Positions 35,933 to 43,435 of a stretch of DNA of 64,000 bases are shown in pieces. The stretch's first letter is position 1; every line of letters begins with the position of its first letter. A program made the translations under genes and the position numbers. The DNA is from Sorangium sp025924095 (lineage in GTDB: Bacteria; Myxococcota_A; Polyangia; Polyangiales; Polyangiaceae). The notes under the pieces are model-generated. The model searched no databases. It was not told where the DNA came from and was given only the letters and a program-made list of their open reading frames with translations. The stretch spans positions 2,294,001-2,358,000 of the forward strand of contig NZ_CP150356.1 of the NCBI RefSeq assembly GCF_051521505.1. Direction: 5' to 3'.

Positions 35933-36151
35933 ATGTCGAAGAAAACAGAGGCAGAGCTCATCGGTCGTGCCGTTGTGGATTCGAGCTTCCGCCAGCAGCT
36001 CCTTGCCGCTCCCGAGAGCACCATCGAGGCGGAGGGGTACGAGGTCGGACCGGAGACGCTCCAGCGCATCCGCGACGCCGCGACCTCGACGCCCGAAGCG
36101 GTCGATGCGGCCATCGCGACCGCGGCGCGTGACGGCGGAGTCGGTATGTGA
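35933..36151 (+). CDS. NHLP/Os1348-like RiPP precursor peptide (putative)
   Basis: 72 residues from the ATG at 35933, with AGGAG 5-8 bases upstream; a GTG one codon earlier is alternative. The sequence has the layout of the nitrile-hydratase-type leader clan: EAELIGRAVVDSSFRQQLLAAPESTIEAEGYEVGPETLQRIR, i.e. an IG(R/K)..xDxxFR.xLLxxPExxxx block. A short C-terminal segment follows (AATSTPEAVDAAIATAARDGGVGM), with a DGG before the last three residues. No Cys is present, so a lanthionine core is unlikely. The stop overlaps the start of the class II cyclase-like gene. A weak promoter (TTGCTA, 17 bp, TAGCCT) lies at 35878-35906. Confidence 0.7.
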   Translation: MSKKTEAELIGRAVVDSSFRQQLLAAPESTIEAEGYEVGPETLQRIRDAATSTPEAVDAAIATAARDGGVGM

Positions 36152-38157
36152 CGCTGTCCCCTGCCTCAGGGGCGACCGCCGTCTGGCCCTGGATCGAGCC
36201 GGAGGACAGGGGGGCGTGCGAGCGCTCCTGGTCGGCGCTGCTGTCCGCGGGGGCGCTCCGGCGCGGTGACACGGCATGGGGGGCGCTCGCGCTCGCGCGC
36301 GGCGTGGGCGCTCCGCCGGGTCACGGCATCCCGTGGGCCAGCTGGGCGCTCCGGCTTTGCGGCCGCGTGTCTTCGCCCGCCGCGGCTGGCGACGTCGCCG
36401 TGGCGATCGCCGCGGTGGCTGCCGGCGGCGTCGAGGGCGCTCCGGACGCGCTCGCGCGGGGCGCGCTCGCGGCGCGTCTCCTCGCGCGTCACGCGGACGA
36501 GGCGCGCGCGCGCCGCTGGCTCGTCGACCTGGCCGAGCTCGAGGAGGCTTCGTGGCGCCGCAACCCGGTGGTCGTGGGCGCCGGGCCGGACGCCGCGGCG
36601 GGGTGCGCCGACGCCGCCGGCTCGCGCGAGGTCGTCGCCCTGTGGACGGCGATCTCGCTCGTTGCAGGCGACGATCTCGCGCCGGCGCGCCGCTTCGCAG
36701 AGGCCGTGGCCGAGCCGCTCGCGCTGCTCGACGGGCTCGTGCGCCTGTGGCTCGATCCGGCCGCGCCGGACCTGGCGGCGCCGACGCTCACGCCGCTCCT
36801 CGCGCTCTGGTTGCGCGGCGCGGATCTCGCTCCTCCGCTGCTCCGCGCGCTCTCGGGCGAGCGCGCGTCCCCCGTGCGCCGCCGCGAGATCCATGGCCTG
36901 CTCGCGACCCGCCCCTACCGGGCCGCGCTCGCCGCGCGCATGCGCGGCACGCTCGCGTCGGCCCGCGAGGCGGCGGTCAGCTCGCCTCGATCGCGCCCGA
37001 CCGAGCGCGGCCTCGTCGAGGCCCAGCGCGAGCTTGTCGACGCCCTCGGCGAGCGCCTCCGCTTCTTCGAGGGGCTGATGTCGTTCCGCGATCTCCTCGA
37101 CGCCGGCGCGGCGCTCGGGCCATCGCGGCCGCAGGGCGACCGGGCGCCGCGCGAGGACGCGAGCGCCGATCTGCAGGCGGCGGTCGCGTTTCTCGTGGAG
37201 GCGGCGCCGTGGTCGGAGTCCTGGGAGGTGCAGCGCTTCGGCGTGCTCGGGTCGCGCGAGAAGCCGGTCGGGCACTGGTTCGTGCGGGCGACGATCCTGA
37301 AGGCGCTGATCGAGATCGGGGAGGTCGGGCGCGACGTCCGCGCCGACGCCGCGGCGCTGCTCGACGAGATCCCGGCCGGAGAGCTCCGCTACTTCGGCGC
37401 GTTCCGCGAGCTCCCGCCGGACGCCGACGACCTCTCGATCATGCTCGAGCTGGTCGCCGAGACGGGCGCCGCCCGGGACCGCGCCGAGACGTGGGTCGAG
37501 GTCATGCTGACCAACGTGGGCGAGGATGGCGTCGTGCCGACCTGGTTCTACCGCGGGCCTGCGGGGCCAACCACGCCGGGCGCGGCGTGGGCCGGCGACG
37601 ACTGCGCGGCGGTCCGGTTGAACCTGCTCGCGGGCCTGCTGTCGTTCGACGCGGAGCGGTTCGCGCGGCTCATCGACGCCAACGTGCGGCGCGTGCTCGA
37701 CGGCGCCACGGAGGGCGGCATCGAGGGCGCCTGCTTCTACGACGCGTCGTACACGGACCTCGCGTTCCTCCGCTTCGCGCGCCTCTACCGGGAGAGGGCA
37801 GGGGAGGCGCGGTGGGCCACCGAGGTCGCCGCGGTCGAGGCCGCGACCCTGTCGCGGATGCTCGGAGCGCAGCGGCTCGACGGCGGCTTCGGGACGCCGC
37901 TCCGCACGGCCGCGTGCCTCGAGGGGGCGGCGATGACGTCGTCGCCGGACCCGCTGATGGTGGAGCGGGGGCTGCGTTACCTCGGCGAGCACCAGCTCGT
38001 GGACGGCTCCTGGTCGGCCGAGCCGCTCTACCGGGCGCCGATGAAGCACGGCCGCGAGGGGCACCACCAGGGCAGGGCGCTGACGACCGCGCTGTGCGCG
38101 CGCGGGTTCGCCGCGGCGTGGTCGCGGCGGTGGCGCGGAGGAGAGCGGCGCGCATGA
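36148..38157 (+). CDS. class II terpene-cyclase-like (prenyltransferase/squalene-oxidase repeat) protein
   Basis: 669 residues from a GTG at 36148 that lies inside the ATGTGA of the preceding stop region, so translation is coupled. The DADD at 425-428 (PPDADDLSIMLEL) matches the DxDD acid of class II cyclases, which protonate an alkene or epoxide. Helical-barrel repeats are seen around QRLDGGFGTPL (~575) and HQLVDGSWSAEPLYRAP (~616), a QW-like motif. The N-terminal half is more divergent. It presumably cyclises a prenyl chain, perhaps one attached to the peptide. The next gene starts in its stop (ATGA). Confidence 0.75.
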   Translation: MTLSPASGATAVWPWIEPEDRGACERSWSALLSAGALRRGDTAWGALALARGVGAPPGHGIPWASWALRLCGRVSSPAAAGDVAVAIAAVAAGGVEGAPDALARGALAARLLARHADEARARRWLVDLAELEEASWRRNPVVVGAGPDAAAGCADAAGSREVVALWTAISLVAGDDLAPARRFAEAVAEPLALLDGLVRLWLDPAAPDLAAPTLTPLLALWLRGADLAPPLLRALSGERASPVRRREIHGLLATRPYRAALAARMRGTLASAREAAVSSPRSRPTERGLVEAQRELVDALGERLRFFEGLMSFRDLLDAGAALGPSRPQGDRAPREDASADLQAAVAFLVEAAPWSESWEVQRFGVLGSREKPVGHWFVRATILKALIEIGEVGRDVRADAAALLDEIPAGELRYFGAFRELPPDADDLSIMLELVAETGAARDRAETWVEVMLTNVGEDGVVPTWFYRGPAGPTTPGAAWAGDDCAAVRLNLLAGLLSFDAERFARLIDANVRRVLDGATEGGIEGACFYDASYTDLAFLRFARLYRERAGEARWATEVAAVEAATLSRMLGAQRLDGGFGTPLRTAACLEGAAMTSSPDPLMVERGLRYLGEHQLVDGSWSAEPLYRAPMKHGREGHHQGRALTTALCARGFAAAWSRRWRGGERRA

Positions 38158-39593
38158 GCATCGAGAAATCGACGGAGATCGTGCGGATCCTCCAGGCGCA
38201 GGAGATGCGCGGAGAGCAGATCGTGAACCACGTCCGGTTCGTGTTCGCGCTGCTCTCCGCCTACACGTTCACGCACGTGTGGACCGTCAACACGCCGGCC
38301 GCGAACCAGGTCTTCGCGATCCAGATCGGCGGGTACCTCGCCTTCTCGCTCCTGCTCTACGCGTTCTTCCGGCTGCGCCCCGGCGCCTACGCGGGCTGGC
38401 TCAAGTACGTGAGCATCTTCGTCGACCTCGCGCTCCTGACGCTCACAGCGCTGGCGACGGCGAGGAACCACTCGGGGATGATCGAGTACTTCTCGAGCTA
38501 CCTCGCGACCGTCTACGTGCTCTGGAACCTGATGTCGGGCTTCCGCTACAGCCTCGCGGCGTGCCTGTACTCGGCGGGGCTGTCGGCCCTCTTCAACTCG
38601 GTCGTGCTCGCGATCACGGTCCACTCCGGCGCGATCCCGATCAGCCCGGTGTCCGTCTACGGACAGAACGCCATCAACATCGCGGACCAGTGCCAGCAGG
38701 TCCTCTTCATCGCGCTCCCGGGCGTCGTCGCCGGCATCATCGCGCGGATGTCGCGCAACCTGGTCCTCCGCGCCGAGATCGAGTCCCTGGGCCGTCTCCG
38801 GCTCGAGCGCGAGAAGCAGGAGCTCGGCCGGTATCTCTCGAAGGACCTCGTCGACTTCGTCCTGTCCGACCCGGGGCGGCTCAAGCTGGGCGGCACGCGC
38901 CGGCACGTCTCGGTGATGTTCACCGACATCCGCAACTTCACGCCGCTCACCGAGTCGGTCGAGCCGGAGGTCGTGGTCTCGTTCCTGAACGAGTACTTCA
39001 CGGCGATGGTCGACATCGTGTTCCGCTACGGGGGCACCCTCGACAAGTACATCGGCGACGGCTTGATGGCGGTGTTTGGCGCGCCGCTCTCGGTCGAGGA
39101 CGCGCCGAAGCGCGCCGTGATCGCGGCGATCGAGATGGTGCAGGCCCTCGAGCGCATGAACCAGCGGCAGCTCCTCGGCGGCGGCGAGATCAAGATGGGC
39201 GTCGGGATCGCGACCGGCACCGTCATCTCCGGCAACATCGGGTCGCTCCAGCGAATGGAATACACCTGCATCGGAGATACAGTAAACACGGCCTCGCGCC
39301 TCGAGCAGTTCAACAAGGAGCTCGGCTCCAAGATCATCATCTGCCAGTCGACGTACGCGAACCTCGACGACTGCGTCCCGACGCAGCCGACCGGCGCCCT
39401 GAGCATCCGGGGCAAGAGCCGCCAGGTCCACCCCTACATCGTGGACCACCAGGAGCTCCCGCCGGCGCTCCTGGAGGCGCTCCGGCAGCAGCTCCTCTCG
39501 GCGCCCCGCCCCATCGCATCGATACCGCCTCGGGCCGACGCGGCGCTGGCGCCCGCCGCCTGGCAGAGCACGGATCGCGAAGGAGCGCAGTAG
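38154..39593 (+). CDS. membrane-anchored class III adenylate cyclase
   Basis: 479 residues. The N-terminal half has five or six membrane segments (FVFALLSAYTFTHVW, IQIGGYLAFSLLLYAFF, VSIFVDLALLTLTALA, VLFIALPGVVAGIIARM). A cytoplasmic linker leads to the catalytic domain: metal Asp in MFTDIRNFTPL and IGDGLMAVFG, adenine-recognising Lys in GTLDKYIGDG, Asp in TCIGDTVN and NTASRLE. The residue set is that of adenylate rather than guanylate cyclases. The start overlaps the terpene-cyclase-like stop (38154-38157), an odd operon partner. It should make cAMP in response to an unknown membrane signal. Confidence 0.92.
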   Translation: MSIEKSTEIVRILQAQEMRGEQIVNHVRFVFALLSAYTFTHVWTVNTPAANQVFAIQIGGYLAFSLLLYAFFRLRPGAYAGWLKYVSIFVDLALLTLTALATARNHSGMIEYFSSYLATVYVLWNLMSGFRYSLAACLYSAGLSALFNSVVLAITVHSGAIPISPVSVYGQNAINIADQCQQVLFIALPGVVAGIIARMSRNLVLRAEIESLGRLRLEREKQELGRYLSKDLVDFVLSDPGRLKLGGTRRHVSVMFTDIRNFTPLTESVEPEVVVSFLNEYFTAMVDIVFRYGGTLDKYIGDGLMAVFGAPLSVEDAPKRAVIAAIEMVQALERMNQRQLLGGGEIKMGVGIATGTVISGNIGSLQRMEYTCIGDTVNTASRLEQFNKELGSKIIICQSTYANLDDCVPTQPTGALSIRGKSRQVHPYIVDHQELPPALLEALRQQLLSAPRPIASIPPRADAALAPAAWQSTDREGAQ

Positions 39594-39603
39594 CGTCGCG
39601 GCG

Positions 39604-41358
39604 TCAGGAGGGCGTCGCGCGGAAGCGCCGCACCCGCGCCGAGCCGGGGCCGCCGTCCTGCGTCGACAGGCCGAGCGCCGTGCGCGCCGGCGCGTGGAGG
39701 CGCTGGAGGACGCGATCGAGCAGGCGGAGCGCGCCGTCGCTCATCTTCACGCCGCGCGGCGAGCGGTAGCCGAACGCGACGCCGTCCACCACCTTGTAGG
39801 CGTTCTCCGTGGGCGAGGCGGGGCGCATCTCGACGACCAGCGCGCCGTCGCGCGTCTTCATGATGACGACGATCTCGCCCGGGCGCGCGGAGGCCTCCAC
39901 GAAGGTCCACCCGCCGGAGGTGGCCTCCTTGATCCCGAGCTCGAGCACGCGCTGCAGATCCTGCCCCGCCGGCGCGAGCGTCGTCGCGCCCTCGACCCGG
40001 ATCTCCCCGCCCGGCGGGACCACGCCGCTGCCGAGCGGCATCGCCGGCCGCCGCATCTCGCGCGGCCCGGGGAACGACCACATGTCCGGCGTGATCTCCC
40101 CGCCCTCGCGGTACGCCATCTCGATGAGGCGGCTGCGCTCGCGGGAGAGCGCGTCCTCGGACCAGCCGAGGCACGAGCGCATCATCAGCGTGAACGGGTC
40201 GAAGCGGAGCTCGAACGACGCGGGCGCGCGGGTCATGAGGTCGTCCGGAAGGACGAGGCTGTGGAAGATGCGGACCTTGCACGGCAGCTCGCGCGCGCGC
40301 TCGAGCGTGCGCCGGAACGTGACGGGGCCGTCGCCTGGCAGACCGAGGAGGATGTCCACCTCGATGTCCGTGAAGGTCGAGAGCTCCTCGATCACCTTCG
40401 CGAACTTCGACTCCCGGAAGGGGCGCTGCGTGCCGTCGCCGGTGTCCTTGTTGAGCGGCGGCAGCCGCGCCTCGAGGGACACGCGCGCGGCGCCGCGGAG
40501 GAACTCGAGGTGCTCGTCGTGCACGTGCTCCGGATCGATCGACGCCATCAGCGTCGCCTGCTTGAAGAAGCCGACCTGCTTCTCCGCGGCCACGAGGTTC
40601 CGGAACGCCTCAGCGTTCAGGTTGAGCGGGGCGTCCACGACCTGCGCGCCCGGGGCGCCGGCGTCGCGGAGCGCGCTCAGCTCCTCGACGAGGTAGGCCT
40701 CCGAGAAGACGCCGGCGCCGGCGTCGCCCGTCGAGACGCCGCACGCCGGGCAGCTCACGACGCCGCCGCGGCAGATCTCGATCGGGACGATGCGATCGGT
40801 CGGGAGCAGCTTCATCCGGATCGGCGAGGGGAGCTCGTCGGGCGTCACGTGAGGCGCTTCGCCCGTGGAGACCCAGCCGTCGGCCGTGAAGACGTGCAGC
40901 CCGGGCACGGTGCGCAGCGCCTCGGAGGAGCGCTCGCTCAGGCGGACGATGTTCCGGAACGTGAGCTCGTTGCCGTACACGAGGGCGTCGATGCTGGCGG
41001 CGGCGTCGCGCCAGGGCGCGAGCGCGAACATCGCGGGGCGCGCGAGGGGACCGCAGAGGACGATCGTGCGCCCCGGCCGGTTGCGCTGGAGGTGGCGCGC
41101 GACCTCGATGAACGTGGGAAAGGACCAGACGTGCGCGGCGAGGCCGACCACGTCCGCGTCCACGGTCTCGACCTCCGCGATCCACGCGTCGAGATCCCTC
41201 GTCTGCGCGTCGATCCCATGGATCGGCACGCCGGCGAGCTCCGGATCGGCGAGCAAAGAAGCTTCGACACGACGGATTCCATGGCTGAACGGCGCTCCCC
41301 CACCGTCCGGCATGGTTGACTCCATCGCGAGTAGCGCGACGCGGCGTTCGCCAGGCAT
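39604..41358 (-). CDS. B12-binding-domain radical-SAM-like protein with altered Cys motif
   Basis: 584 residues. The N-terminal ~150 residues look like a cobalamin-binding Rossmann domain (VETVDADVVGLAAHVWSFPTF, PGRTIVLCGPLARP). The radical-SAM region begins VPIEICRGGVVSCPACGVS. Cysteines are at 196, 203 and 206, i.e. Cx6CxxC, instead of the canonical CxxxCxxC. The G/Cys swap keeps three Cys but shifts the first by three residues. Later blocks (DIEVDILLGLPGDGPVTFRRTLERARELP) follow the B12-radical-SAM family. The C-terminal ~120 residues are a further beta domain. It is convergent with the operon and may act on the same peptide; activity is uncertain. Confidence 0.72.
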   Translation of the reverse strand: MPGERRVALLAMESTMPDGGGAPFSHGIRRVEASLLADPELAGVPIHGIDAQTRDLDAWIAEVETVDADVVGLAAHVWSFPTFIEVARHLQRNRPGRTIVLCGPLARPAMFALAPWRDAAASIDALVYGNELTFRNIVRLSERSSEALRTVPGLHVFTADGWVSTGEAPHVTPDELPSPIRMKLLPTDRIVPIEICRGGVVSCPACGVSTGDAGAGVFSEAYLVEELSALRDAGAPGAQVVDAPLNLNAEAFRNLVAAEKQVGFFKQATLMASIDPEHVHDEHLEFLRGAARVSLEARLPPLNKDTGDGTQRPFRESKFAKVIEELSTFTDIEVDILLGLPGDGPVTFRRTLERARELPCKVRIFHSLVLPDDLMTRAPASFELRFDPFTLMMRSCLGWSEDALSRERSRLIEMAYREGGEITPDMWSFPGPREMRRPAMPLGSGVVPPGGEIRVEGATTLAPAGQDLQRVLELGIKEATSGGWTFVEASARPGEIVVIMKTRDGALVVEMRPASPTENAYKVVDGVAFGYRSPRGVKMSDGALRLLDRVLQRLHAPARTALGLSTQDGGPGSARVRRFRATPS

Positions 41359-41822
41359 CCATGGGAGTCTACCAGGGTGTCTCGCCCGTCGGGGAGTCCG
41401 TTCGCGCTCTCTGTTGGCTCCCGCTCCCGTCCGCTCCGAGGGCGTGCGGGGTTACGCCCAGGCTTACGTCCGGCGCTCGCGTCCGGAGTTGCATCCGGAG
41501 CGCGTCCGGGCTTTCATAGTGCCCGGGGCGAAAGAGGGGGAAAGGAACGTACCGGATCGCCGGAGTGCGGCGGTCTGTCGGGTTGCGCGCTTCGTGGCGT
41601 GGACGTGGCGCGCCGCGGTGAGCGCTCTGGACTGCGCAGATCGTTCGCCCGGGTGATTCGTCACGCCGGGTCGGTCATCGTCATCGAGCGGGCCTGCGCT
41701 GCGCCGGTTGCTGGCCAGTGGGGGCTCGCGTCGCGTCGAGCGTCGCTCCTCCGTGCGTGGGGGAAAGAGGGCGCGCCGCCCCGCGGAGCGGCCCCCGTTT
41801 CCGAGGAAAGCCGAGGGGAGCC
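41359..41822. other. non-coding region between radical-SAM gene and receiver
   Basis: 460 bp. GC-rich with irregular short CGTCCGG repeats near 41466-41510, of no recognised function. No gene with a plausible start was found. A ribosome site (AGGGGAG) belongs to the receiver gene at 41823. Confidence 0.35.
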
Positions 41823-42209
41823 ATGTGTGGCAAGCACGTGATCCTGGTTGCAGAGGACGACGTTGACACTGCGGCAATGCTGCAGGAGCTCCTGACGCTG
41901 GAAGGGTACGAGGTCGAGCTGACCGCGACCGCGCGCGCGGTGCTCGACGCGCTCGCGGAGCGACGCTTCCACGCCGTCCTCCTCGATCTGACGATGCCGG
42001 GAATGACGACGGACCGGTTCGTCTCCGAGATCGCGCGGCTCGGCACGCCCTCTCCCCTCATGATCTTCTCGGCCCGCCTGCCCCACGAGATGCAGGCGAT
42101 CGCCGAGCGGCTGCACGCGGCCGCGCTCATCCCGAAGCCGGTGGACATCGATGTGCTGCTGAGCACCCTTGCGAAGGTGGTGCTCGGCTCCGCGGGCCAG
42201 GAAGGTTGA
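41823..42209 (+). CDS. single-domain response regulator
   Basis: 128 residues, a receiver domain only. Acidic pocket ILVAEDDVDT, phospho-acceptor Asp in AVLLDLTMPGM and conserved Lys in LIPKPVDID are all present. AGGGGAG precedes the ATG at 41823. There is no output domain, so it must act through protein contacts in the manner of CheY or as a phospho-relay. The second receiver gene is 490 bp downstream, and the large CheB-CheR fusion lies 1.2 kb beyond. Confidence 0.9.
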   Translation: MCGKHVILVAEDDVDTAAMLQELLTLEGYEVELTATARAVLDALAERRFHAVLLDLTMPGMTTDRFVSEIARLGTPSPLMIFSARLPHEMQAIAERLHAAALIPKPVDIDVLLSTLAKVVLGSAGQEG

Positions 42210-42697
42210 CGCTGCCCGTTCGATCCGCGCGGCGCGGCGGTGTCGCGCGCCGCTGTTCCGGTGGGCCGCCCTGCTGCGCACCCCCGCGCCGGTGGTACGA
42301 TCGCAGGCTCATGACGTGGTGGAGCGCGACCGAGCCGCGCGATGCTCACCCTGGCAGGCCGCAGATCGGACAGAGAGCGGCTTCGCCGGAGCGCGACCGT
42401 GCTGTAACATCGGGCTCGACCGCCGACGATCGAGCACGATGCGCACGCCCGAACCCCTCCTGCCCGATGACCTGTCCGGCTTGAGGACCGTTGACTCCGC
42501 GCGGGTCCACGGCGTGAGGGGCGTCGATCGAGCGGGCTCCGCTCCGAGATGCCCCCCGCGGCGCCCATTGCCGCAGAGAGACCTTCATGCGCCCCCTTCC
42601 TCGCAGAACAGGCCTGATCAAGCGGACCCCGAGCAGGGATTCAGGGCTTTCCCTGTTTCGCCGTGACGTCAGGCTTTCGCATAGTGGTTGATGCACC
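42210..42697. other. non-coding region between two receiver genes
   Basis: 490 bp. No protein-like frame with a start was found. AT-richer DNA appears only near 42680. No hairpin or repeat of interest was seen. Confidence 0.35.
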
Positions 42698-43069
42698 GTG
42701 CCTGCCACTCCCTTGAAGAGGATCCTCGTTGTCGATGATGATCCGGATATTCGAGAGACCCTCGCCGAGCTCCTGCAAGAGGAGGGCTACGCCGTCGCGT
42801 CGGCGGCGCACGGCGGCGAGGCGCTCAGCGCGCTTCGAACGGATCCCAGGCCTGGCCTCATCCTGCTCGATCTGATGATGCCCATCATGGATGGCTGGCA
42901 GTTCAGGGCAGAGCAGAAGAAGGACCCGGAGCTCGCGTCGATCCCGGTGGTGATCATCTCGGCGACAGGCCGCGACGAGTTCGTGTCCTCGCTCGGCGCC
43001 GCGCAGTTCCTCAAGAAGCCGATCAACCTCGAGCAGCTGCTCGCCGCGGTCGAACAGCACTGCCGGTGA
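42698..43069 (+). CDS. single-domain response regulator
   Basis: 123 residues from a GTG at 42698. Acidic pair in ILVVDDDPD, phospho-acceptor Asp in LILLDLMMPIMDG, Thr/Ser switch in VIISATGRD and Lys in FLKKPINLE are all intact. It is a receiver-only protein, so output is by protein interaction. The gamma-glutamylcyclotransferase gene begins 7 bp after the stop, so they share a transcript. Whether it works with the CheB-CheR fusion is unknown. Confidence 0.92.
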   Translation: MPATPLKRILVVDDDPDIRETLAELLQEEGYAVASAAHGGEALSALRTDPRPGLILLDLMMPIMDGWQFRAEQKKDPELASIPVVIISATGRDEFVSSLGAAQFLKKPINLEQLLAAVEQHCR

Positions 43070-43076
43070 CGGCGTC

Positions 43077-43430
43077 GTGCCCCTGTTCGTCTACGGCACG
43101 CTGATGCGGGGCGAGCGCTCGCACGGGCTGCTCGGGCGCGCGCGCTACCTCGGGGGCGCGCGCACCGCTCGGTCGTTCGAGCTCGTTGACCTCGGCGCCT
43201 ACCCGGCGCTCGTGCGCGGGGGCTCGAACGCGGTCCTCGGGGAGCTCTACGAGCCGGATCGGGAGACGCTCGCCTCGCTCGACGTCTACGAGGGCTGCCC
43301 CGATCTCTTCCGGCGCGAGCCGATCCAGCTCGACGGGGGCGCGCCCTGCGAGGCGTACCTGATGCCTGCGGGCCAGGCGCTGGGGTGTCCCCGCATCGAC
43401 TCGGGGGACTGGCGGGCGCGGCGGCGATGA
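43077..43430 (+). CDS. gamma-glutamylcyclotransferase-like (AIG2/GGCT family) protein
   Basis: 117 residues from a GTG at 43077. The family fold signature is FVYGTLMRGERSH at the N-terminus, and the catalytic Glu sits in LDVYEGCPDLF. The protein ends after AYLMPAGQALG. Members form 5-oxoproline from gamma-glutamyl peptides, or bind related ligands. It is cotranscribed with the receiver protein. The convergent CheB-CheR fusion ends 5 bp beyond its stop. Confidence 0.88.
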   Translation: MPLFVYGTLMRGERSHGLLGRARYLGGARTARSFELVDLGAYPALVRGGSNAVLGELYEPDRETLASLDVYEGCPDLFRREPIQLDGGAPCEAYLMPAGQALGCPRIDSGDWRARRR

Positions 43431-43435
43431 GCGCG

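Noticed and set aside
35933..36151. Nif11-type leader as alternative for the small peptide
   Set aside because: It lacks the typical Nif11 start pattern; the IGRAVVDSSFRQQLLAAPE block fits the nitrile-hydratase-type leader better.
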